NCBI GenBank assembly: GCA_028023455.1
Contig: JAQFVV010006245.1
Span: 6,815,276 to 6,879,275, forward strand
DNA: 64,000 bases
Direction of reading: 5' to 3'
DNA from: Epiperipatus broadwayi
Taxonomy: Eukaryota > Onychophora > Udeonychophora > Euonychophora > Peripatidae
Under the pieces are notes generated by a model, which saw only the letters and a program-made list of their open reading frames with translations, was not told where the DNA came from and did no database searches. Shown in pieces: positions 12,740-25,069 of the stretch. Positions within the stretch are counted from its first letter, which is position 1; each line of letters begins with the position of its first letter. A program made the position numbers and the translations under genes.

Positions 12740-14400
12740 TCTTATCATATCTGCCATACAGGGTGCCACCAGGCTATTTGAACATGAAAAATTTATAGAG
12801 TAGGCAGATAAGCGATGTTAAGATCTAACTTTTACATATATATTTTATTCCGACCGTCAGCCCATGCCACTAACTCAGTGAGACGCAGAGATTTATAAAA
12901 TATAAATTCTTATTTAAAAATATTTTCAATATTAAAAAATAAATAAAAGAAGCCACTTCCAGTAATAACACACACAAACATTTATTTAACATATATGTAA
13001 TTTAGAATTATTATTTTAGTCTAACTTTTACTTTAATTTTAGCATTTAATTTATATTTTTAACTTTTTTTATTTTTGAAGTTTGCACAGATGAATTTAAT
13101 ATTTTATTAGTGTCGAGTATGGATAGACTACATAGATTGCATTTGAAAGGAAAATATTCTTTCCCTTATTTAACCTTAGGGCAAAAGTTTGCAGTCAAAC
13201 TAACATCAATCTATCTGATATATCAATGTATTCAATGCAGCATAAATACGACAGCACAATACCATACTGTCAGGAATGCACATCTGAACAGCATTGTTAA
13301 GAGAAGAAATTGTCTCTTGTCCAGTATAGGAATGGTGCATCTGTCTGGTGAGAAAAACAATAAAAAAAAACTCCATAGGAAGGGATTGTAGTCCTTTTTT
13401 CTGACTTACAATTCCATTCCATAGGCAAAGGGGGTGATCCAAGGAGCAGGGAATACCATCTGTCTCCGATGGTCAATAAGAAATAGGCTTATTTCACCCA
13501 AGTGCAGCCTATAATGTGATCCTTCCTGTAGCAGATCTCATATTGCATTTACTAATTACACCAATATATCCAATCCATTAACCCAATTTAACTACGAAAC
13601 AAATAACCTAAGTTTACCCTCCCTTAATCAAACTAATATAACTCTACAAATCTATGCAGCCATTCATGCCCGACTTAAATTTAACATTTATTAAGTTTAG
13701 TTTAACAGAAAAAAAAAATCATAATAAAAACTTAAAAGAAAGAAACAAATAATTTAATGGAAATGACTTCTAAAAAATACATCAAATAAAATTAGTTATT
13801 AATAATAATTTACATTGGGCAGATAGGATTCTATTTCTATTAAATAAGAAAAAGCTTTTGGAATTAAAGTTCTTACTATTTTGAAAATGTTCATTGGTTG
13901 TATAGTTCTTACTGTTTTAGAAAAGTTAATCTTTAAACCGTTGCTTTCCATTTGGGTTCCAGTGTTAATTGTCCTGACATCCTGGGGAGGGGGAGAACCA
14001 GTATGCTGTTGGCTGTTTTATTGATTCATCTGGAGGTCTTTTACTTTATCTGGTATTTTATTTCTGGGTCCTGATGGCCTGTAGTTCGCAATATGGAAAA
14101 CGATGTCATTTTTTTTATAGAAAAACTGAAGGAATTGAAAGTGCGTCTTTCAATCCCTTCTCCTTCAACTCTCTCCGCACTAGCACATATAGCATACTCC
14201 TCTCTTCAGATCTCTTTCTCCCTCTTTTTATATTAAACTTTCAGATCCAATGGACATTACATCATGACGATGATGGTCTTTTCGTTGAGGTCCATTTCCC
14301 GAGGAATTTCTTTTATTGGCCATTCTGTTCCCATTGTTTTTTCTTTCCTATCTGACCTTTAATTATACATTTTGAAATGCCCAAAGGCTAGTTCACTTGG
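12740..14400. other. GC-richer unidentified block, probably an old repeat
   Basis: Base composition is clearly less AT-rich than the flanks at 13110-13680 and 13960-14350. Open frames of 78 to 93 codons occur on both strands, but none shows a recognisable domain. A TATA-like string (TTTTTATATTAAAC) with a pyrimidine-rich stretch before it lies near 14195-14240, which would fit a retroelement LTR or a promoter, but no terminal repeats were found. It is reported as unidentified. Confidence 0.3.
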
Positions 14401-14668
14401 ACTAATTAAAATAATCATTTCCATTTTACACAATAGAATTAATTAAATTATTGTACATTCTTTAAATCTTTTAGGTTCTTTTTTTCTGAAAATTTAGTTT
14501 TAAAATACTTTCCTTTTATTTAATAAAGTTTTCTTTTAATAATTTTTCAATTGTGTGATTTTATATATATAAAGTTTAGATGACTTTTAATTTTCAATTT
14601 TTAATTTTTAAAAACAAATTTTTATTTGCGAACTTTTATTTTTAATGTCTAATTTTTAAAAAAAATAA

Positions 14669-14693
14669 TGTAACGGCGTGTGTGCCCGTTACA
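14669..14693. repeat. Short palindrome with LTR-end-like arms
   Basis: TGTAACGG at 14669-14676 and CCGTTACA at 14686-14693 are perfect inverted repeats around a 9-base GT-rich centre. A (TA)n tract follows. The arms look like the ends of an LTR (TG...CA), but with only 25 bases this is not an LTR. Confidence 0.5.
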
Positions 14694-15219
14694 ATATATA
14701 TATATATTAAATATATTCATTCCACCTCAAGTTCTTGAGATATATAAATCAAAAGATAAATGACCTCCAAATTGCATTTCATGCCGAATCAGCACTATTT
14801 GATTGTTCCAGATCAAATTGTAATAATTTGATATTGATAAATTAACAAATGATAAAAATGCAAAGGATTATCATTTGGGTTAACTAAAAGGCATTTTCAT
14901 TTTTTAGTTGTCTTAATTCGCTTATGCTAAGAATTTGTGATGGAATGAAAGTTTTAACCATATCTAAAAAAAATAATACACATGGAAAAACAGGATAGAA
15001 TTGTAGTAATAATACCATGCCTTTATATTTAAAAAAAAACACACACACATTAATCTTTCCCTGAGTTTAAAGTTTATAAAATTAGAAATGATAAGTTAAT
15101 CTCTGGTGTAATAAATAATTGTTAATAATTATTATTGCATTTGTCTACAGTAGCTAATATCAAAGATGTAACAACAAAAAAATTGATATATGTATATACA
15201 TTATTTTCAATTTTTATTG

Positions 15220-15890
15220 ATACAACTTAATCCAGTTTATCCAATTCATAGCTGGTCTTATCAATATCACACCATCATCCATTCATTTTATATGGAATTT
15301 CTTTTTATATCTACTCCAATTTCTTGGGATTAAATTTAAACAACTGCCCAAATATTATCATCTCTTCTAACAATATGTCCATTACAGCTCCTTTTTAATC
15401 TCTTGAATTTTTTTTAATGACTTCAATGATTCCTGATTGTTTCTCACCCATTTATTTTGTTTTTGATCTTTTCTTATTATTTCCAAAATAATCTTTCCAT
15501 ACCTTATTGAGAGGCCTGGAGTCTCTGCATTGCTTTTCTCTTCAATGTTCAAGCCTCAGATCCATAAGAAAAAAATGGTAAAGTATTTTAAAATGTTTGT
15601 TTTCAAATACATTGGCATAATTCATTTTGATACTAAGTTATTTATACTGAAAATATCCAAGTTTAATTCTATGATTAATTTTAATCATTATTTCAATGTC
15701 TATTAACAATCTGGCAAAGGCATCTGTAATTATTAACTTCTAATTCATGATTGGCTATCTTTATTTTCCTATGCTGTGAAAATCCATTGAACATGTCTTT
15801 AATCATTTTAGCATTTATCTTTAATCCTACTTTCTAAATTCCAAATCTTGCTGCTAAAATTCATCATAAAAACATGAGAGCACATTAAAT
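15220..15890 (-). pseudogene. RTE-type LINE fragment, C-terminus of ORF2
   Basis: Reading the minus strand gives pieces of the RTE-type endonuclease-RT C-terminal region: SYGSEA then TLKRKAMQRLQASQ (about 15505-15575), then GHIVRRDDNIW and, lower down, a VDIKRNS...NEWMMV stretch. These match the family pattern in which YGSEtWTL is followed by an arginine-rich GHIaRR..rW and a rWvDDi end. Frames shift repeatedly, so this is a decayed 3' piece. The upstream RT core is not clear here. The same family is better preserved on the + strand at 27230-29840. Confidence 0.6.
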
Positions 15891-15899
15891 GTCAGTGCA

Positions 15900-16430
15900 A
15901 TCAACCCTTTGAATGCAGAAAATAAAAAATACTATGGCCTAATAAAACAACAGTAATGAGTATAATAAATTGGCTACTTACAATTTATTTTATGAATGCT
16001 AAAATTTAAAAAAAAAAGAAAAAATATTATTAGAATATTAACAGGGCAATAATATAAGCCCAAACATTAATATTAATGTATCTAGCTTAAGTATTAAAGG
16101 CTTCTACAATGAAGAAATTAAATGGATTTACATCTGCAAGAATAGTTAAGTATAATATTTATCACCATCATGAATAAGTATTTATTTTAAAAATATTTTG
16201 TAATTAAAGAATATAACTTAGAGATAATTTTTTTATATATTAAATGATTTTATTTACTAGGCAGTAAAAAGCAAAAAAAAAAAAAAATTGTTTCTTCAAT
16301 CATAATTGGGTTTTTAGATTTAACTTGAAATGAAATCATGAGAATTCCAGATTAGACCAATTATGAGACTGTGCTAAGAACATTTTGGACGTTTTAATGG
16401 ATAGATGTTCTATTAATGATTCATGAGTGT
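15900..16430. other. AT-rich stretch with a diverged dispersed repeat
   Basis: The part at 16050-16210 is a diverged copy of the repeat at 9700-9860. Nothing else is recognised. Confidence 0.45.
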
Positions 16431-19400
16431 TTTTTTATATTATTGCTTAAGAAACGTAATAAAAGAAATGGAGAATATACCACAGGGGATATTTTTTAAT
16501 TTTTCATAAAAAAGATCTAGTTTTTTAATTAGAGTAGGTGATGACTTATTTTTGAGGGGAATAAAATTTTATGGTAGGGGTGATAATATTTTCAAAATAG
16601 AAACAAGCTTTTTTTAGGTCTAATGTTAGTATGTTTATTTTTTAAAAATAATGTACATTTCTGATATGACAGCCTCTGGAATAAAGGCTTTGAGTAATAA
16701 TCTGATTATGTTATTGAGAATTAAGAAAGGTTGGTTTGGAATATTAATGTTCAAACTAACATTATGTGCAAGGTGATTTGAAAAAGTGACAGGAGTAAGA
16801 GTGGAGTTAATGATGAAATGTAGATTCAGGAGAATAGAATAATAAATCAATTAGAAAGAAATGTTAGTTAGTATAAAAAGAGATGGAGTTCTCAGGCAAA
16901 AACTTTCAGCACTCATTAATTTTTTATTTAAAAGGTGTAAGTATTTGGAAACAAAATAAGACATTGAAATCATCCATTAGTTTAAATATTAATTATTTTG
17001 TAGAGATACAGGTAATTACATTAACTGTGAAGGCATTATGAAAGAATGTGATTATGCTCATATTTTCATCAAGGTATAAGATTTTAAAATATTGAAAAGG
17101 AACTTTGTAACGTATTAATTCCCTAAACTCTGCAGCAGCAATGATGGTTGAGAATCAATTTTTGTTGTAGAGATATATTTTATTTCTGTAAATAATATGA
17201 TATTGGTTAAAATTAATTTATCCACTTGTTGATTACAAATAAGTGTTGTGGAGAGTTGATATCTCTCATATTATTTTCAGTAAAGTTAATTAGAATTTAA
17301 AGTTTTTTTCTGTGTTAATGTTAGATATATAATACAGTTGATTAGAGAATAGAATTCAGTGAGGAAATTTGGATATAATGGTAATGTAATTGTAATTTAA
17401 AAGTAAATTGGGGAAAGATAAAAGCTAATATTAAATCAGAGAAAACAAAAAGGTAACTTACTTAAAGTGATAAGTTTTGAGTCAGTTTTCTTAATTGGGT
17501 TTCCGACACTCTTAATGCTTCTTATAGATAGCTCTAGTAATTTGCTCATAATCTTATCAGTTCAAATGAAAACAAAATTTTATGATGTCAAGTTTTCATT
17601 TTGTGAATTAGATGCATTCATGTCAAGTAATACTTCCTTTTCTTATATTAGTGAGTTTGTTGTTGAGATGGTGTTCTTTTTTGATCTGCTAGTATGATTA
17701 TGAGAATTTATATTTGCTAAGAAAAATTGTTGTTCTTGAGTTAAATGAACAGAATTATTCTGACTAAATCTAGCCCAATGTTTAGGTGCCTTAACTGTGA
17801 ACACTTGTTTTTTTGCAGATATTTCATTAAGTTTTTTTAAAATTGGTAGTATAGTTTTATTTTTCATATCTTTGGGTAATTTTTTATAGAGATCCATGTT
17901 ACTATTCACTGTTATTGTTTTGCCTTCTAAGGTTTTCCTTTTATTCTCTCTTTTTTTTTTTTTGTTCTACTAATCTGGTATTCCATTTCATTACGTAATT
18001 ATCAGAATTGTGTGATCTCTTATTTATTGAGTTATTATTTTTATATTTAGCCATGAAATCTTGAGAACTTGTTACAGAATTGACATTGGAGCAAATTATG
18101 TTTTTCTCTCCAGGTAATGTAATATTGTTAAGTATAGAGGCTACTGTCTGGTCAATGAATATCCATTTTTTGTTATGTAAGGGTATTATAAAAGTAATCA
18201 TTTGAATTCCCATTGAACTGTCATATCTTGAGAGTAAAAGTTGTATTTTGGCATATTGATATTCTTTAAGATTTTTAAACCCACAAAGCTTATGGAAATG
18301 GTTTGGACATGCTTAAATTGAGTTTAAGCTTTACAGAAAAAGCTTTGTGGTGGAAAATCTTTAAAAGTGATGATGAATGGAGAAACATCTGTGGTATGAA
18401 AGGTTGGTATTTTGTTGCCTGAGTATTGTTACTTAAAGTGATGTTAAATATTGTTGTATTTGTGAGGTCAGGGATTACAGCCCTCTTTTCCAATAAACAT
18501 CTAAAGTTACTTATTTTACTATATAGGTTTAAGAGGCTTTGCAAATCTTCTCCCTTAAAAATTAATATGATAATTTTAGTTTTGTCCTGAGAATAATAGT
18601 GGTTTATTGTTAATTTATAAAACATGATTTTATCATTTAAATATTTTATATTCTTTTGAAAAATTTATTTCTGCATGATATGAAATTCAGTATCTATTGT
18701 TTGGATGATTAAGGATTTTAAAAATCATCTCTCAAAGTTTTTTCTCTGTTAGAAAATTGTAAAACTTTTCTATTGGGAATTTCATAATAGAAATATTTCT
18801 GTTAGTGATGGATATCGTCACAGTTTTCTCATTACTGAACTTATGGAAAGATGTGAGTAAAGTAAGAGGCACAGCATTATACTCGAGTCTTCTTTATTTG
18901 GTTTAGAGAGTTATATTTTCGCGGCTGATAATATCTCAAATTTTCATTTTCTTCATTATCTATATTAAATAATTCATTTATGTCCTCATTGGTTAAATTA
19001 ATACTGTTCTATAGGGTTACTAGATAATTTCACAGCTGCAATGTAAGTATTGAAATCTTGTTTTTATTATAGTCAGTCACACGATCACGAAATCATTTTT
19101 ACTAATTTTTTATTGTCTAATAGTAGAAGTTGCCATGACTACAGTTTTAATATTTGTATTATCAGGATCCTCATTAGCAAAGGTTTTAAAATAAATTATT
19201 GGTTCTAGCAATGAATTATTTTTATCTTCAATTTTAATTTCTTACAAATCGATATTTGAAAAATTAGCTTTAAAAAAAGTGCTTACTAAATCATATTTAT
19301 TATTAGATTTCCTGCCTATTTTAACTAGTAGAGTATCAATTTTAGAATAAAAAAATTAATAATTCAGAATTGCTGAGGGACATTTTAATAAAGCTAATAT
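16430..19400 (-). mobile_element. LINE-A copy 3, decayed ORF1 and endonuclease
   Basis: The minus strand at 16640-17110 aligns by eye with the endonuclease of LINE-A copy 1. It has FKILYLDENMSIITF matching FKIIYIDSNLIIITL, LMDDFN for the GDFN motif, KFLPENSISF for GFLPLNSISF, and LIDLLFYSP for LIDLCFYSP. Below it, 16440-16640 continues with SEMYIIFKK and LIKKLDLFYEKL. Above it, open minus-strand frames at 17643-17909, 17941-18213 and 18290-18625 are lysine- and asparagine-rich and sit where ORF1 should be, although the ORF1 zinc knuckle is not recognised. The RT part and 3' tail are absent. No intact frame remains. Confidence 0.65.
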
Positions 19401-19689
19401 TCCTCTTTAAGGAAGACAAAAACTCAGCTCATAAAAGAGCTTATCTCTTACAGTGTGAATTCTTGTAGTGATGGTATATAAATATAAACAATCCAATTAA
19501 TAAAACTTGTTTAAAATAAATTTTTTGATGAGAACATGATGACAATAATCCTATATAAATGTGATGCACTGTGACTTCTCCTTATACAGAATCAGGAATC
19601 TCTCAGCCACTATGCCCATAGAAACTTATTAGCCACTTTATTTTCCCTTTTCATTCACCATTCTAAGTTTTCCCAAATTCTCTTCTATC

Positions 19690-20430
19690 CTACTCTATCC
19701 CACTTCCGCAACATAATCTTTATCAAGTCCATAGCCTTTATATATAACCCCCCTTTTATCTTTTCCCAAACATAACATAAAAAACAATAAGCCACTTTCT
19801 GTATAATCACTTTGTTTATATTTATTCTTCCACAACTCCATTATGTGTACCCTTTCTGCTTTCAGGCATTTACATTCAATTAATAGATGCCTAATATTTT
19901 CTATGCCTTTCTTACACAACTTGCACACTAAATCATTCACATTTTGCCATTTGTGTGTATATTCCTTTGTTGCTAAAGATACTGTTTGAGCCTTAAACAG
20001 TAAACTACTTTTTTTGCTATTATCATAAATTAATTCACACCCAATATTTTGTTTACTTCTATATATATTTAAACTCTTTTTACTCTCTATGTTAGTTCTC
20101 CATCTCTCCAATTCCCTATTCTTTATTTAGATATTCTTCTATCCCATTCTGTACCACTATAACAGCCAACAATTCTCCTAACACAATCATCACACCTTTT
20201 GTATAAGTATACTGACATAAATACTTTATTCAAATCTTCTACATACCATACTACATTTCTCACCCATCCTGTTGCTTGCCCTTTACTCATAACCCAATTA
20301 AATACTATTTTGGCTATTCTCTTGTCCATAAACTGCAATCTATCAAACATTTTCATTTTGTTTTTGCATCTCTCATATAAAAACTTGACCATCCCACTTC
20401 TCCTTGAATTGCCTCTTTTGCCATCCACAC
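19690..20430 (-). pseudogene. CR1 ORF2 C-terminal region with Cys-His knuckle
   Basis: Two open minus-strand frames (20428-20123 and 20111-19695) read KMKMFDRLQFMDKRIAKIVF ... RRIVGCYSGTEWDRRISK and LVCKLCKKGIENIRHLLIEC. The second holds a CX2CX7HX4C knuckle typical of the C-terminal end of several LINE ORF2 proteins. The two frames are offset by a stop and shift around 20115. The + strand copy has the same two blocks at 47365-47724 and 47853-48176, which confirms they belong together. Confidence 0.72.
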
Positions 20431-20579
20431 ATCTGCATCTAATGCATGTCTTCTTACTTCTCTTTATACTTTTTCTAAGTTATCTAATACCTCTTTACTA
20501 ACATATAGCACTTCATATGTTAATCCTGCTATTGCCACCCCCTTCCATATAATTTTACCTACACCATACTTATTATATG

Positions 20580-22125
20580 AAAACACTGTTAATTTCTTTA
20601 TTAATCCCTTTTTTTTTTTGCTTCATTTATCAATTTTTCTCCCATGCATCCAAACAATTTTTCTGATTACTTAAGACAATTCCCAAATAATTATATCTAT
20701 TTATCACACTTAACTTTATACCCCCCCCCCCAATAAAAATTCTGTCTTCTCTTTCCTCAGTATTAATCATCATTACTTTTGATTTTTTTCTCACAAAATT
20801 TAACCTCCATCTCTTTACCCACCCTTGCACATGTCCTCAGCATAACTTTCATATATTCCCTTCTTTCTGTGCACAAGAAGATGTCATTTTGCAAATAAAA
20901 GATCTGATAAGGTATACATCCCCTTGCCACCTATTAATGATAACTCTACACCTCTTCCTAGTCTTTCTATTGCACTCTCCAATTCTCTCAAGTACAACAA
21001 GAAAAAAATAGGTGACATATAATATTCTTGTCTTAGTTCCACCCCATTTTTAACTTTAACTGATTCTATATTCCCTAATTGATACATATAGTAATTATTT
21101 TCATATAATCTCTTAATAATATCCACTAGAGTTCCATCCATTCCCAAATTTACTAAACTTACCCATAATCTATTTTTATTCACTCTATCATATGCTTTCT
21201 CTATATCTATAAAAACCATCATATATAACTGTCTACCTTTATTTCTACTCAATGTCCTATATACCTATCTGACCAAAGATCTCCCTGCATCTCTCCCACT
21301 ATATTATTTTTTTCCATCCATTTTGCGACCCTTGCAGCTACCATATATGTGAAAACATTATATAACACTGACATTACTGCTATTGGTCTATAATTGCTCA
21401 ACTTTCTATGGGCCTTATCCTTTCCTTTAAATAGTAATATTACTCTTGTATTACTCCAACTACCTGGAAATTATTTTTTCTGTGCCATTTTATTAAAACA
21501 TAATAGTTTTAATTTTGCCTCGTGTTCTAAATTTATTATCATCTCTGCTGCTCATCCATCCAAACCTTTTACCTTTTCATTTTTCAATTTCTTCCCTACT
21601 TCAATCAGTTAATTTTTTGTAAACCTAACATTTTCATTACCATATGCTTTCATGTTTGTTATAACTTTATCCTTCACAGTTAACATCTTTTCTATATCCA
21701 TTCCATACTTATTTAAGATTATCTCTAATTCTTTTCTAGAACTACATTCTATTCCCTCATCATCTAGTAATACTATTTCTCTCTCTCCCCTACATTGTTT
21801 CTTTTAAAGTATTTCCAAATTTTTTTACTCCTCTCTACCACTTTTATTAATATCCTTAAACTATTTACTATTCAATTTCATCCTCTCTCTAAAATTATCT
21901 ATTTTAATCAACTTCTTATTTTTTAAATACTTTTTCCATTTAACATTAACATCTTTTTCAGTTTCTTTGTTCTTAATAGAACACTTATATTCTCTGCATA
22001 CTTTTTTTCTCTCTTTTATACTTTTACCAACTTTCACTTTCCTATTACTTTTATTCTTTTGAATATTCTCACCTAAAATTCTATTTGCCACTTTTTCTAC
22101 ACCATTTCTTCAACTTTTATTTTAT
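20580..22125 (-). pseudogene. CR1 reverse transcriptase remnant
   Basis: The minus strand reads through the linker after the endonuclease (ANRILGENIQKNKSNRKVK at 22091-21990), then the RT core. LLFKGKDKAHR is near 21430. MVFIDIEKAYDRVNKNRLW (motif A, catalytic Asp) is at about 21220-21170. The motif B region is degraded (ELRQEYYMSPIFFLLYL) near 21030, and the primer-grip/thumb region KSKVMMINTEE...YNYLGIVLSNQ is at 20790-20670. The YxDD block is cut by a frame change near 20900. A related but differently damaged copy on the + strand (46300-47230) covers the same domains. The RT cannot be active. Confidence 0.75.
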
Positions 22126-22684
22126 ATTAGTCTAATTTATTCTTATCATTTATTCTCCGTTCATATCTTTCACTATCCTTTCTACTTTTATTACTATTTT
22201 CCATCACATTACTAACCATTTCTATTATAAAAAAATTATGATCACTATTACATATTCTCTCTTCATTATCAAACACTTTAATTTTCTGTACTTTATTCAT
22301 TCCCTCTTTATTTACTAATACATAATCTATTGTGTGAAATATATTATTTCTATGTGTATTGTTCCTCATAAATATTTGACAAATTTCCAATTCTCAAATT
22401 CACTCTCTGACAAAAATTCTTCAAAAACAGTCCATTCTTGTTATCTGCAGCATAAATTTATTCAATATGCTGATTCATATCCCCTGTAACCATTATTCTC
22501 TTCCCCTTTTCTTTAAAAATCTGTACATTCTTAACTAGACATTCACTTGTGTTACTATTTCACTCTATTATCTCTTCAGTGGCTATACACTATAGCCATT
22601 ATCCACCCCTGTCTTCCTAACCTTATCTCAAACTACAAATGTTCTTGACATTTAACAGTATTTAATTTTTTTTTGACATAAATC

Positions 22685-23439
22685 TGTTGTATTTTGTAAA
22701 AATTGCATACAAGTTTATGCACTCCAGAAAAACTAGTATTTATTCAAGAGGCTGTTTTTAGATCGCGCACTGATAACCGAGGAGTTTAATTAAGGCATTA
22801 ACGTAATGGCGAATGATAATTCCAAGAAATATTTGCTGATTGATCAGCAAATATTTCTAGATAAGAGACCTTACCTCATTGGACAATGTAATTAATTGCT
22901 GCAGTTATCAGAAAGATTAAAAAGACTGTGTAACAACTATGTAAGGCAGTATTTGAGTAAATGTCCAGTAGACATTCCTGTTCAATTCCAGTAGGAGATA
23001 TCTCACATCAGTGCTTTCGGTTAATGTCCAGAATTCAGTGGAAATGTAGTCCATGGTTATAGCTGAAAGAGTCCACAGAGATGGGGAGACTGTAGCCTGA
23101 GGAAACCGTCCAGATAGCAGCTGAATAAAAAGTTGAGTTTCCAGCAGTTTTCAAGTGAAGTATCTGATAGACTGTTGCAGAGACGGAAGCTGTAAGGAGC
23201 TTAAGGCCAGTCACAAGGCTATACTATGAAGTGTTTGTGTGCAGCTAAATTGGACTGGGGCCAAGGTGTGTGTAAACTTCCCCATTGTGAACCGTTTTTG
23301 TAGCAGCCAGCTTGAATGTACATCAAGGGAATTGAACATTAGCGAACTGTAGAAATAGAGTTGTTGTGAACTATTTGCTATTCTAATTATTTAAAAACAT
23401 TGTGCCTTAATGTATATAGTCATACTTATGGACACATCA
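22685..23439. mobile_element. Solo LTR inserted in the CR1 endonuclease
   Basis: The 755-bp segment begins TGTTGT and ends ACATCA, giving TG...CA ends with a short imperfect inverted match (TGTTGT versus TGATGT). It is flanked on both sides by the same 5 bases, AAATC (22680-22684 and 23440-23444), as expected for an LTR-element target duplication. Removing the segment with one AAATC copy brings the two halves of the CR1 endonuclease back into one reading frame. No internal retroelement domain lies between the ends, so this is a solo LTR left by recombination. The superfamily is not determined. Confidence 0.75.
22825..22858. repeat. 15-bp perfect inverted repeat inside the solo LTR
   Basis: AGAAATATTTGCTGA and its exact reverse complement flank a 4-base loop (TTGA). 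It could form a hairpin in the LTR transcript, or it could be a protein binding site. It lies 140 bases from the LTR start. Confidence 0.7.
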
Positions 23440-23879
23440 AAATCCTATACCACCATCCCTTTTTTCTTTTTTTTTTCTATTTATACCCTACCATACTAAG
23501 TCTTCCACTATAAGTTTTTCTTTTCTTAGATGTATCTCCACTTCTTCTAGTACCTAAATCTCTTCATTTTTAACTGCTTTGTTTAATTCCAGACATTTTC
23601 TGGTCTCCTCCCACCTTGCATATTCAAATATCCAATTTTAACAATTTCTTCTTTTCTAACTGCTCTTTTATAAATTCTTTTAACTCTTTCTTCTCCATAA
23701 CATTTATAAATAACTTGCTTACCATTAATTTTACAGACTTATTCCTTCTCCACATCTACATTTATGTCTAAACTGACTATCCATTGTTTAATTATTACAT
23801 CTTGTTCATTTTTCTTCTTTCTGATAACACTGCCACTTAAAATCCTACCCCCCCCTTTATAAGTTTCCCAAACAACATT

Positions 23880-24835
23880 CTGTATAAGCAAAACTCCCTA
23901 AAACTTTACTTCCCTGTTTTGCTAAGTGCAATCCATCTTTACTATACAACTCCCTCTTAATAATAAAAAAAATCCCCTATATCCATAAACAAAACATCAT
24001 TTGTCTCACCTAATTTTTTCAATCTCTCATTTATAGAACATGCCCTATCTAACATGTACTTATTGTCAAATTTTGGTAATAATCCAACTACTCCTACTCT
24101 TCCTTTAATCTTACTCAAATTACTAATCAATTCTATATACTCATCCATTATTCTCACTGATGGCACTGACAAATGATTTGTCCTTACCATAACATATACA
24201 TCTCTACTCCCTTGTTTCTTTATCTTGTCTGTAACATCCTAATTCTAGCTCCAGGCAGGCATACTCTTATATATCTGTTTCTATTTTCCATTGCAATTAT
24301 ATCTCCACCCTTTCTAATTAGTGAATCCCCTATCAATACTGTCTCATATTTTACTTTCCCTACTTCATCTGTAACATTCCTTAACACATTATGGACTTCT
24401 TTATCTACTTCTCCTTATCATTCCTACTAAATAATTCCTTTATCTGCACACACTTCATTTCTAATGATTTTAATTTTAATTCTACATCCTTTACTTCTTC
24501 CTCTATCTTACTTATTCTTTGGCTAACTATCTGCAGTGCATTACCTATTTTTCATTAATATCTCTTGTCACTCCACTAAAAACATAGTCTATCCTCTCTT
24601 CCTCAACTATAATTTGCTCCATTTCTATTGACTTTTTCTTTAAGCTATCAACTCTTAGAAACCACTTTTTACTTCTTTTAACACACACACTTTCTACATA
24701 ACCATAAACCTGTTACATCTTTTCTAATCTTATTTAAACATTTCAAGTGATAAATCTCATTACATATAGTCCACTCTACCATAGCATGCCTAATTTCTTT
24801 CTGGTCCTTATATAAACATTGTGGGACAGAAATGC
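23880..24835 (-). pseudogene. CR1 ORF1 remnant: PHD finger plus SGNH esterase
   Basis: The upper part (about 24835-24690) shows a PHD-like metal pattern in one minus-strand frame: paired Cys (DCISVPQC), WTIC, EIYHLKC and LWLCRKC. Next comes a charged stretch, then an SGNH esterase. The nucleophile block reads VLIGDSLIR (Ser codon 24322-24324) and is followed by CLPGA. The VMVRTNHL block sits where GTND normally is. VVGLLPKFDN and an Asp-rich FMDIGDF strand follow. The final block DGLHL lies at 23923-23937 and supplies Asp and His. The three blocks lie in different frames, so the copy is inactive. In the family the esterase may act on lipids or acyl groups; its exact role is unsettled. Confidence 0.7.
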
Positions 24836-25069
24836 AATCCATAATCCTTAATTTCAAGCCCCTTTCTCTATATTTAACCTTATCCTTCTTATCCTAGTCT
24901 TCAACTCCCTTTATCCAAAAGGAGAAATACTTTATTTCCTTACAATGGCAATCGATAAACACTTATTTCCCAACTTTAGGCCTCAAACTGTTATCTTTCT
25001 CAAATAAATCCCTTTCTTAAATTTAAAAAAAAAATATTTAGTAGCAAACTTCTAAAAACCAAATAAACA

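Larger units (their letters stand above)
22130..23645 (-). pseudogene. CR1 endonuclease (APE-type), split by a solo LTR
   Basis: The start is at about 23638-23590 (KIGYLNMQGG, the usual beta-strand and Asn/Gln of APE-type nucleases). The catalytic Glu region follows near 23535 (EVEIHLRKE). After the LTR insertion the frame continues with RQGWIMAIVYS, then VTGDMNQHIE (the GDxN motif) near 22480. The C-terminal IDYVLVN and NSDHNFFI (catalytic Asp-His) lie at 22340-22230. The nuclease nicks target DNA for target-primed reverse transcription. Stops are present on both sides of the insertion, so it was probably already decaying or decayed afterwards. Confidence 0.72.

Noticed and set aside
13110-13442. 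Overlapping 93- and 78-codon frames as a gene
   Set aside because: Both strands are open at once, with no domain, splice pattern or repeat partner to support either.
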